The position numbers and the translations under genes were made by a program. DNA of 10,923 nt from Bacteroidales bacterium UBA4621 (GTDB lineage Bacteria > Bacteroidota > Bacteroidia > Bacteroidales > Paludibacteraceae): NCBI GenBank assembly GCA_002387325.1, contig DGIN01000068.1, positions 1 through 10,923 of the forward strand. Reading direction: 5' to 3'. Of the stretch, positions 1 through 5,374 are shown piece after piece. The stretch's first letter is position 1; every line of letters begins with the position of its first letter. Under the pieces are notes generated by a model. The model was given only the letters and a program-made list of their open reading frames with translations, was not told where the DNA came from and ran no database searches.

Positions 1-89
1 TTTGCCAACTGGTCTTTGCGGGGGACGTACTTGCCGCTGGATTGCCACATATCGCGGTAAACCAACGAGAATTGAATTTCTTTCTTCAT
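1..89 (-). CDS. Pyruvate carboxylase subunit B / oxaloacetate decarboxylase alpha-like protein, N-terminal fragment
   Basis: Partial: 29 codons starting at ATG 89-87 and running off the left edge. The visible start reads MKKEIQFSLVYRDMWQSSGK and then YVPRKDQLA. This closely resembles the beginning of the Bacteroidetes biotin-dependent carboxyltransferase subunits annotated as pyruvate carboxylase subunit B or oxaloacetate decarboxylase alpha, where a SLVYRDMWQSSGKY-type start leads into the TIM-barrel carboxyltransferase domain. Such cytoplasmic enzymes move a carboxyl group between biotin and pyruvate or oxaloacetate. The start is supported by a promoter about 40 bp upstream. Only the extreme N-terminus is seen, so the choice between the two enzyme names is open; the family call rests on recalled similarity over 29 residues. 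Confidence 0.72.
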   Translation of the reverse strand, partial: MKKEIQFSLVYRDMWQSSGKYVPRKDQLA

Positions 90-128
90 ATTATAGTTTA
101 GATAAAAGTTCTGTTGCCTATTTTGCTG

Positions 129-160
129 CAAAGGTACAACTTATTTTCGGTTTCCACAAG
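129..160 (-). promoter_or_regulatory. Bacteroidetes-type promoter for the carboxylase gene
   Basis: On the minus strand the -7 element TACCTTTG (plus-strand CAAAGGTA at 129-136) matches TAnnTTTG exactly. A -33 element CTTG (157-160, one mismatch to TTTG) lies 20 bp away. Transcription would begin near 123, giving a leader of about 35 nt before the ATG at 89. Confidence 0.7.
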
Positions 161-231
161 TGGCAGACGCTTTTTGCAAAGTACGATGTAGAGTCTATCG
201 CCCTACCACTCATTACCCATAGAACACTCTG

Positions 232-574
232 ATAAGGCGTTTCCCTGCATACAGCAACTACCCCAAAGCCGACACCAAATGTCTCCTATGCCGCAAGCGG
301 CAAGAAAAACGGAAGAAAACAAGTCGGAAGTTACTCTTTGACGATGCGGGACTATAAGGAGTTCCGCTCAAGCCACAGGCTTTCGCTTCGTTACAGCACC
401 CAGTGCTACGCACCTGCTTTACGCTTCACGTCTCCATCAAGATGTTATTCATACTTGACGATGCGAGACGCGTCGTCTCCACACGTTTCAATACGTTTCA
501 ACAGTGCCAATACCGCTGGCGAGGCGCCCGCGTCCCCGGAGCAGAGGATGCCAACCCTTTGGTAAACGCCTTAT
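232..574. repeat. Possible short inverted-repeat (MITE-like) element
   Basis: ATAAGGCGTTT at 232-242 is a perfect inverted match to AAACGCCTTAT at 564-574; allowing one mismatch the arms extend to 14 bp (13 of 14). The outer part of each arm contains TA, which would fit a TA target duplication of Tc1/mariner (IS630)-type MITEs. The 343 bp enclosed hold structured repeat copy A and no convincing gene. Against it: copy B of the inner repeat lacks these arms, and an 11-bp inverted match can arise by chance. Inference only. Confidence 0.35.
337..539 (+). repeat. Structured intergenic repeat, copy A
   Basis: Imperfect direct repeat of 2233-2412. Shared blocks, in the same order: a TTRACGATGCGRGA core followed by ATAAGGAGTTC (354-364); a small hairpin AGCAC-CCA-GTGCT; a second core (456-480) with the hairpin GACGATGC-GAGAC-GCGTCGTC, ending in GTCTCC; GTGCCAA then ACCG; and a GC-rich hairpin CGCTGGCG-AGG-CGCCCGCG (514-532) followed by TCCCCGG. 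The 27 bp at 444-470 match 2233-2259 at 25 positions. Differences from copy B leave the hairpins largely paired. No coding potential was recognised. It resembles a dispersed REP/MITE-type intergenic element. Confidence 0.7.
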
Positions 575-590
575 ATGGTCAGCACGATGA

Positions 591-651
591 ACCGTATATC
601 TACCGTGTATCTACCGTGTATGTACCGTATATCTACCGTGTATGTACCGTA
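591..651. repeat. 11-bp tandem repeat, five full copies plus a partial
   Basis: Five consecutive units of ACCGTRTATST at 591-601, 602-612, 613-623, 624-634 and 635-645, then a partial ACCGTA. Units differ only at two positions (A/G at the sixth base, C/G at the tenth). The 11-bp period is close to one DNA helical turn, so every unit faces the same side of the helix. No replication or plasmid gene is adjacent, so there is no reason to call these origin iterons; a variable-number repeat is the plain reading. Confidence 0.9.
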
Positions 652-675
652 GTTGATAGCGTGAGGACAGCGGAG

Positions 676-753
676 AGACAACAACTAAACACCAAATAAA
701 CAACAATAAGCAACAGACAACAAATAAAACAACAACAGACAACAATAAACAAC
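676..753. repeat. A/C-rich, G-poor low-complexity tract
   Basis: About 78 bp almost wholly of A and C with few G or T. CAACAGACAACAA occurs at 711-723 and again at 733-745, a period of 22 bp, and looser AACAACAATAA units flank it. The minus strand is correspondingly G/T-rich. It lies just downstream (minus strand) of the broken gene at 782-1091. No protein or RNA is recognisable in it. Confidence 0.75.
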
Positions 754-781
754 GAATTGATATGCGGTTTGAAGGGGGTGT

Positions 782-1091
782 TTATTTCAGCGAGTCGATG
801 AAAGCGTTTTTGGAGAGGGTGTCTTCGGCACCGTTGCAGAAGCGGGTGATGTGCCACGTGTCGTCTTTGAGGACGGGAAGATAGAAGAGGTGGTCGGGCG
901 TCCGCGTCCCCTGCGGGAGATGTGGATATGGGATTATAGTTTTGGAACAGTGCAGGGAAGGCTCGGATGTCGTCGGTCATACGCTCAAAACGCTTGTTGA
1001 AATGCAAGCCCGTGCGTTTGTAGGTGGTACCGATGGCGGCAAGCGGATAGGGCTGTTGTTTATGTTGTTTTTCTATATTGCACGAGGGAAA
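782..1091 (-). pseudogene. Frameshifted gene remnant, interrupted by a piece of the structured repeat
   Basis: Two minus-strand reading frames appear to belong to one protein. The first (about 1085 to 921) includes TTYKRTGLHFNKRFERMTDD and then IRAFPALFQNYNPIST. The second (895 to 782) reads DHLFYLPVLKDDTWHITRF, continues to NAFIDSLK and ends in TAA. Deleting 25 nt (896-920) joins them in frame as NPIST-DHLFYLP. Those 25 nt contain GGGCGTCCGCGTCCCC, identical to 16 bp in repeat copy B. No start codon is evident and the family is not recognised. It follows the small ribbon-helix-helix gene in the same frame, one TGA downstream, so the two may once have been an operon or a longer gene. A pseudogene is the best reading; an unrelated pair of short frames is the alternative. 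Confidence 0.45.
896..911 (+). repeat. Solitary copy of the GC-rich tail of the structured repeat
   Basis: GGGCGTCCGCGTCCCC at 896-911 is identical to 2395-2410 in copy B and nearly identical to 523-538 in copy A. Here it sits inside the broken gene at 782-1091, without the rest of the element, and at the exact place where the reading frame shifts. Confidence 0.65.
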
Positions 1092-1094
1092 ATA

Positions 1095-1286
1095 TCAGTC
1101 GAACAGTGTGGGATTATCTCGGTCGAAGCGTTTGAGGATATTGTGTATCAGGGTCTCGCGAATGAGTTTGCTGCGGTTGGTGACAGTGTAGCGGTTGCAG
1201 TACTTCTGCAAGACACGCAATTCGCTGTCGTTGAGCATGATACTCACCCGATGACTCCTGCGCTGTTTGGTTGTCCGCTTGACCAT
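1095..1286 (-). CDS. Small ribbon-helix-helix-like DNA-binding protein
   Basis: 63 residues, ATG at 1286-1284, stop TGA at 1097-1095 in a clean frame. A basic N-terminus (KRTTKQRRSHR) is followed by a strand-like RVSIML, a polar turn (NDSE), a helix around residues 21-33, then NRSKLIRETLIHNILKRF, the pattern of the second helix of ribbon-helix-helix (Arc/MetJ/CopG) proteins. Similar short proteins in Bacteroidales are associated with mobilization (MobC-like) or act as small regulators. No relaxase or toxin gene is next to it. It lies 60 nt after the outer-membrane protein gene on the same strand, and a 14-bp tandem repeat starts 5 bp upstream of its start codon, a natural place for an autoregulatory site. 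The exact role is unknown; the fold call comes from sequence pattern only. Confidence 0.6.
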   Translation of the reverse strand: MVKRTTKQRRSHRVSIMLNDSELRVLQKYCNRYTVTNRSKLIRETLIHNILKRFDRDNPTLFD

Positions 1287-1291
1287 TACAC

Positions 1292-1319
1292 AATTAACAA
1301 TTAATAATTAACAATTAAT
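1292..1319. repeat. Tandem 14-bp AT-rich repeat upstream of the small DNA-binding protein gene
   Basis: AATTAACAATTAAT occurs twice head to tail (1292-1305 and 1306-1319). It ends 5 bp before the ATG of the minus-strand gene at 1286. Similar AT-rich units are common between Bacteroidales genes, so an operator role is only a possibility. Confidence 0.7.
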
Positions 1320-1346
1320 ATGCACATTTTCTCAATAATGCATTTT

Positions 1347-2081
1347 TTAGAAAAAGAAACCGAGGCGGATACCTGTATGTACGAATCCGCGACCGGTGTG
1401 GTTTGTAAACGAGGTATCTTCTATGGTTTCTTGCACTTCTATTTTGGCTTGCTGGAACTGCACATCGGCGGCGATGTACAGTGCGGATTTGGTGCTTATT
1501 CGGTAGCAGTAACCGAGGTCCACCCCCGCATACAGACCGCCGAGGTATTCCTTGCCCAATGCCACACCATATCCCAAAGCGATACCTGCTATCGGGCTGT
1601 TCTTCTGCTGCAAAAAGGGAATACGTACCGCCAACTGAACAGGCAGAAAGGCATAGCGTTGCCTACCCATAAACTCACCAATATACCCGATGCCACCGCC
1701 CAAGAAAATACGCTTGCCGAGCATATCATGCGAGCCGACCAACAGGTTTGCGCCGAAATGCCCGCCGACAGTGTCTGCAGGAATGAATGTAGCACCGCCT
1801 GCCAGTTCCAAAAGGACGGAGACTTTTTTGGAGGAAGTAACGGAAGAAACGGTGTCTGCTTGGGGCTGATTGAAAACCGAAACCTCGTCGGATATAGACA
1901 ACACATCCGCACGCGGATACTGGAAACGCGCACCGGAAGCGTCTTTGAAGACAATGACTTCTTCGTTTTGAAAGATAATCGTTCCTTGCACCTGCGTACC
2001 GGTACGCAGCGTCAAGACCTCTGCCTGTGTGCTGATTACACATAGGAGCAGAGCCGTCAAGAAGAAGAAATGATTTTTCAT
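1347..2081 (-). CDS. Predicted outer-membrane beta-barrel protein
   Basis: 244 residues. The start chosen is ATG 2081-2079 (MKNHFFFLTALLLCVISTQA), because the promoter lies at 2090-2121 and a longer frame would begin upstream of it. Residues 1-20 form a Sec signal peptide with likely cleavage after TQA. Residues 22-55 (LTLRTGTQVQGTIIFQNEEV onward) resemble the short beta module found at the front of many Bacteroidetes envelope proteins, in which a small GT.(V/I).G.I unit is repeated with a gap. After a Ser/Thr/Val linker, residues 85-244 consist of alternating hydrophobic strands rich in Gly and aromatics and end in GIRLGFFF, a terminal Phe typical of barrel proteins inserted by BamA. No enzyme motif is seen. 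Function unknown. The gene has its own promoter and is not clearly linked to its neighbours. Confidence 0.75.
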   Translation of the reverse strand: MKNHFFFLTALLLCVISTQAEVLTLRTGTQVQGTIIFQNEEVIVFKDASGARFQYPRADVLSISDEVSVFNQPQADTVSSVTSSKKVSVLLELAGGATFIPADTVGGHFGANLLVGSHDMLGKRIFLGGGIGYIGEFMGRQRYAFLPVQLAVRIPFLQQKNSPIAGIALGYGVALGKEYLGGLYAGVDLGYCYRISTKSALYIAADVQFQQAKIEVQETIEDTSFTNHTGRGFVHTGIRLGFFF

Positions 2082-2089
2082 ACAGCCCG

Positions 2090-2121
2090 CAAAGGTAACG
2101 AAAAAAAACGGACTACGCAAA
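2090..2121 (-). promoter_or_regulatory. Bacteroidetes-type promoter with very short leader
   Basis: Minus strand: -33 TTTG (plus-strand CAAA, 2118-2121), 20-bp spacer, -7 TACCTTTG (plus-strand CAAAGGTA, 2090-2097). All consensus positions match. The -7 element ends only 8 bp before the ATG at 2081, so the transcript would start within a few bases of the start codon. Confidence 0.75.
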
Positions 2122-2232
2122 TCTTTTGCGGTTTTTGCCTTTAATGAACAGGGCAACCGCATCAAAATAATAGCATATTCAGTATGATTTTGAAAGAATA
2201 CGTGTAGTGTTATACTATTTTCTGTACAAAAC

Positions 2233-2412
2233 GTTATCCATACTTAACGATGCGAGACGATAAGGAGTTCTATTCAGCCCACATGGCTTCGTGCCGCTAC
2301 GGCACTCAATGCGTATGCGTTTGACGATGCGGGATGCATCGTCTCCCCAAACGTAGCATAGTCATGCGGTTTGTGCCAAACCGACCGCGGACGAGGGCGT
2401 CCGCGTCCCCGG
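2233..2412 (+). repeat. Structured intergenic repeat, copy B
   Basis: Direct-orientation homologue of copy A (337-539). It begins with the 27-bp block shared with 444-470, then ATAAGGAGTTC (2260-2270), GTGCCG-CTA-CGGCAC (perfect 6-bp hairpin, 2291-2305), TTTGACGATGCGGGA (2320-2334, identical to 337-351), hairpin GACGATGC-GGGAT-GCATCGTC (2323-2343), and a GC-rich hairpin CGCGGACG-AGGG-CGTCCGCG (2386-2405) followed by TCCCCGG. It fills most of the 366-bp gap between the outer-membrane protein start and the RNase R stop. Its hairpins could end the RNase R transcript, but none is followed by a T-tract on the minus strand. Confidence 0.7.
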
Positions 2413-2447
2413 CGATGTCATCTTGTAGCAAAAATCCCAATAATGTG

Positions 2448-3893
2448 TTAATGTTTGATGCGGTTGCCCTGTCGCCTAATAAAGCCTTTGCGGTTACCTT
2501 TTGTTTTCCTTGTATCAGTACTTTCTTTTGCCGGTTTGGGCGTGTGTTTGCGGGGTGTATAATCTTCGTCGGCAAGGATAAAATCCACCTGCCGTTTCTC
2601 GGCATCGGCACGCACCACGCGTATGCGGAGCGGGTCGCCGAGTGTAAACGTCTCGCCCGAAGCGGAACCGATAAGGCGGTAGTTTTTCTCGTCATATTGG
2701 AAGAATTCCCCCCTGCGAATGGAGTTGATGCGGATAAGCCCCTCGCAACGGGAGTCGTCGATCTGGACAAAGAGACCGAAGTCCGTAACGCCCGATATAT
2801 GTCCGTCCAACTCCTCGCCGATAAAACGGTGCATCCATTTGGCTTGGTATTCCTTGATAGAATCGCGCTCGGCGGCTTGTGCCTGTATCTCCATCTCGGT
2901 GCAGTGTTGGCACATATCCTCCAACTGCTCCGCCGACCACCTCTCGCCCTTGCCGCTCAGGATATACTTGTCCAGCAGGCGGTGAACGAGCATATCGGGA
3001 TAACGGCGGATAGGAGAAGTGAAATGGGTATAATGGGAGAAAGCCAAACCGTAATGCCCGATGTTGTGCGTTGAATAGACGGCCTTCGCCATAGCACGGA
3101 TAGTCAAAATCTCAATCACCTGCGGTTGCACCTTGTCGCCCATACGGCGTTTGAAAGCACGCAGGTCTTTGAGTTTGTCCTGATCGGGTTTGTCGTGGAT
3201 ACGATAGACAAACGGCTTGCCGCCCGCCATAGCCGCCACGGTGCGGTTGGCGAGGAGCATAAACTCCTCTATCAGATAGTGCGCCTCGTTGGGGTGTTCA
3301 AAATAAATCTCTACGGGTTCGCCGTTCTCGTCCAAACGGAAACGCACTTCGTCCTGCTCAAGATAGAGCGAACCGTCGGCAAACCGCTTGTTGCGCAGGT
3401 GTTTCGCCACTTCGTTGAGGACGGAGATAGCATCTGCCAACTGTGCATTATACATCGGAGATTGTGCATTCTCAATGATTTCCTGTGCCTGATCGTAGGT
3501 GAGACGCACATTGGAACGAATGACAGTGCGGCAGAGTTTGTGCTTGACGACATGCCCCTCTGCGGTCATAGTAAAGATAACCGACATACAGAGTTTGTCC
3601 TCATCCGGGCGCAACGAACAGAGATAGTTACAGAGTTCTTCGGGGAGCATAGGAATGACCTTGTCCACCAGATAGACACTCGTGCCGCGGCGGTATGCCT
3701 CGTCGTCAATCTCCGAACCGGGGGTAACGTAGTGGGTAACATCGGCGATGTGTACGCCTATCTGCAGCAATCCGTCGTCCGTGCGTTGGAACGACAGGGC
3801 ATCATCAAAATCTTTGGCATCGGCAGGGTCGATGGTGAAAGTAAAGACATCGCGCATATCGCGGCGACGGAGAATTTCTTGCGGTTGTATCAT
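2448..3893 (-). CDS. rnr: Ribonuclease R, N-terminally truncated (RNB and S1 domains only)
   Basis: 481 residues from ATG 3893-3891. RNase R is a cytoplasmic, processive 3'-to-5' exoribonuclease that degrades structured RNA. Residues 12-335 form the RNB domain. The four metal-binding aspartates lie in IDPADAKDFDDAL (D22, D28, D30, D31), and HFTSPIRRYPDMLVHRLL is also intact. An S1 RNA-binding domain follows (about 355-445, with GVTDFGLFVQIDD), then a basic Lys/Arg-rich tail. RNB family members are normally about 700 residues or more, with one or two cold-shock domains in front; here the homology starts right at the start codon, so roughly the first 230-250 residues are missing. The same frame stays open upstream to a TAA at 4007-4005, but that stretch does not resemble the missing domains. 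No promoter is evident. It may be a working catalytic core, a pseudogene, or the result of a rearrangement or misassembly. Confidence 0.88.
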   Translation of the reverse strand: MIQPQEILRRRDMRDVFTFTIDPADAKDFDDALSFQRTDDGLLQIGVHIADVTHYVTPGSEIDDEAYRRGTSVYLVDKVIPMLPEELCNYLCSLRPDEDKLCMSVIFTMTAEGHVVKHKLCRTVIRSNVRLTYDQAQEIIENAQSPMYNAQLADAISVLNEVAKHLRNKRFADGSLYLEQDEVRFRLDENGEPVEIYFEHPNEAHYLIEEFMLLANRTVAAMAGGKPFVYRIHDKPDQDKLKDLRAFKRRMGDKVQPQVIEILTIRAMAKAVYSTHNIGHYGLAFSHYTHFTSPIRRYPDMLVHRLLDKYILSGKGERWSAEQLEDMCQHCTEMEIQAQAAERDSIKEYQAKWMHRFIGEELDGHISGVTDFGLFVQIDDSRCEGLIRINSIRRGEFFQYDEKNYRLIGSASGETFTLGDPLRIRVVRADAEKRQVDFILADEDYTPRKHTPKPAKESTDTRKTKGNRKGFIRRQGNRIKH

Positions 3894-3994
3894 TTGGCAA
3901 ACTGCTACAAAAATCGTGCTACAATCCCAATTGCCCTCACACAGGTGCCGGCGTGTGCGAAAAACAGCAGAAATAAAGGAAAAATGAAAAACTA

Positions 3995-4026
3995 TTTGCG
4001 TAATTTATTTTTTCTTATTACTTTTG
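3995..4026 (+). promoter_or_regulatory. Bacteroidetes-type promoter of the glycan-enzyme operon
   Basis: -33 TTTG (3995-3998), 20-bp spacer, -7 TACTTTTG (4019-4026), a full match to TTTG/TAnnTTTG. Transcription would begin around 4031-4033, leaving a leader of about 22 nt before ATG 4054. This decides against any start upstream of 4054. Confidence 0.78.
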
Positions 4027-4053
4027 CACACAAAACCTAAACAAAACCTTATT

Positions 4054-5322
4054 ATGAAAACAAGAACTTTCCCGCTGATTGTTCTCTTGCTGGCGTTGCC
4101 GTGGATAGGTGCAAACGCCAAACCTAAAGAGAAACAACCGCAAACCGACCGCCAGTATTGGTGCAGTCTTGCCTATCAAATGGCACAGCCCGTATTAGAA
4201 AATATGGCAAAAGGCAAACTGCAAAAGAACATGCAGACGGAATTCAGCCCCACTTTTGATGACCGCGACCGCCGCGTACTCTATATGGAGTGCTTCGGCC
4301 GACTGATGGCGGGTATCGCCCCATGGGTATCATTACCCGATGACAACACCGCCGAAGGAGTGCAACGAAAACAGTTGCGCGAATGGGCGTTGGCCTCCTA
4401 CCGCAATGCCGTCGATCCGGACAGCCCGGATTACCTCTGCTGGGGTATCACGGGACAGAACCTCGTGGACGGAGCGTACATAGCCGAGAGTTTTTTACGT
4501 GCCTACGATGCGCTTTGGGTACCGCTTGACAGTCTTACCAAAGCCCGTTACATACACGAGTTCCAACAGTTAAGGCACATCGATCCGCCCTACACCAACT
4601 GGCTTCTTTTCTCCTCAACCATTGAGAGTTTTATAGCCAAAGCGGGAGGCGACTACGATGCCTACCGTGTCAATTCCGCTTGCCGCAAGATGGAAGAATG
4701 GTATGTGGGCGACGGTTGGTATGCCGACGGACCCGAGTTTGCTTTCGACTACTACAGCAGTTATGTTTTTCACCCTATGTATCTCGAGACCCTGCAAGCA
4801 ATGATTGATGCCGGAGCGGACACGCGTCTCAATTATCAACACTACTACGACCGCGAACTGCAACGCTGCCAAAGATATGCCCTCGTCTTGGAGCGTTTCA
4901 TATCCCCCGAGGGTACATTCCCTGTCTTTGGACGCAGTATCCCCTATCGTATGGCTACTATGCAACCTTTGGCACTGATGGCATGGTATCAGACTATGCC
5001 AGCCGAACTGAACAACGGACAAGTACGTGCAGCACTCACCAAAGTACTACACAGAATGTTTGATACGCAAAACAACTACAACGAAGGAGGTTATTTGACA
5101 ATCGGTTTCTGCGGTTCACAGACCAACATAGCCGACTGGTACACCAACAACGGTTCGCTCTATATGACCTCCTTGGCATTCATGCCACTCGGTCTGCCAG
5201 CCGACCATCCGTTCTGGACAGACGCCCCGCAGCCGTGGACACAAGTGAAAGCATGGAACGGCGAAGCCTTTCTGAAAGACCACATATGGAGAGACAAAAT
5301 ACAAACCGCAGACAAATGGTAA
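4054..5322 (+). CDS. DUF2264 family protein, probable exported glycoside hydrolase (possibly GH154)
   Basis: 422 residues. ATG 4054 starts a signal peptide (MKTRTFPLIVLLLALPWIG, cleavage near ANA-K), with no lipobox, so the product is probably periplasmic. The mature protein matches the DUF2264 family along its length: DRQYWCSLAYQM near residue 32, YMECFGRLMAGIAPW near 77-91, NWLLFSSTIESF near 182-193, a region dense in aromatics and acids near 216-243 (WYVGDGWYADGPEFAFDYYS), and NNGSLYMTSLAFMPLGLP near 365-382. This is an (alpha/alpha)-barrel type fold. CAZy groups some DUF2264 proteins as GH154, reported as beta-glucuronidases; whether this one belongs there I cannot tell. It shares a promoter with the GH105 gene 52 nt downstream, which supports a role in breaking down uronic-acid-containing oligosaccharides. 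Confidence 0.8.
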   Translation: MKTRTFPLIVLLLALPWIGANAKPKEKQPQTDRQYWCSLAYQMAQPVLENMAKGKLQKNMQTEFSPTFDDRDRRVLYMECFGRLMAGIAPWVSLPDDNTAEGVQRKQLREWALASYRNAVDPDSPDYLCWGITGQNLVDGAYIAESFLRAYDALWVPLDSLTKARYIHEFQQLRHIDPPYTNWLLFSSTIESFIAKAGGDYDAYRVNSACRKMEEWYVGDGWYADGPEFAFDYYSSYVFHPMYLETLQAMIDAGADTRLNYQHYYDRELQRCQRYALVLERFISPEGTFPVFGRSIPYRMATMQPLALMAWYQTMPAELNNGQVRAALTKVLHRMFDTQNNYNEGGYLTIGFCGSQTNIADWYTNNGSLYMTSLAFMPLGLPADHPFWTDAPQPWTQVKAWNGEAFLKDHIWRDKIQTADKW

Positions 5323-5374
5323 GAAACACGTTCATTGCGTGTGATTAAGCGTTGATTTTAATTTGGAACAAGTT

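Noticed and set aside
289..302. TGCCGC-AA-GCGGCA as an intrinsic terminator
   Set aside because: No T-tract follows on either strand, and a 2-nt loop is too tight.
591..753. Tandem and A/C-rich repeats as a CRISPR array
   Set aside because: Units are 11 bp or irregular and contiguous, with no spacers and no cas genes.
633..781. Cysteine- and valine-rich C-terminal extension of the broken minus-strand gene
   Set aside because: It is a translation of the low-complexity and tandem repeats after the frameshift; the other frame has a natural stop at 782.
942..1304. Plus-strand frame of 120 codons over the small DNA-binding gene
   Set aside because: The minus-strand frame has the ribbon-helix-helix pattern and a proper start; the plus-strand frame looks like its shadow.
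1320..2045. Plus-strand frame of about 240 codons opposite the outer-membrane protein gene
   Set aside because: The minus strand has a signal peptide, a barrel-like C-terminus and a consensus promoter; the plus-strand frame has none.
3126..4040. Open plus-strand frame of about 300 codons opposite RNase R
   Set aside because: It overlaps the catalytic RNB domain on the other strand and shows no family motif.
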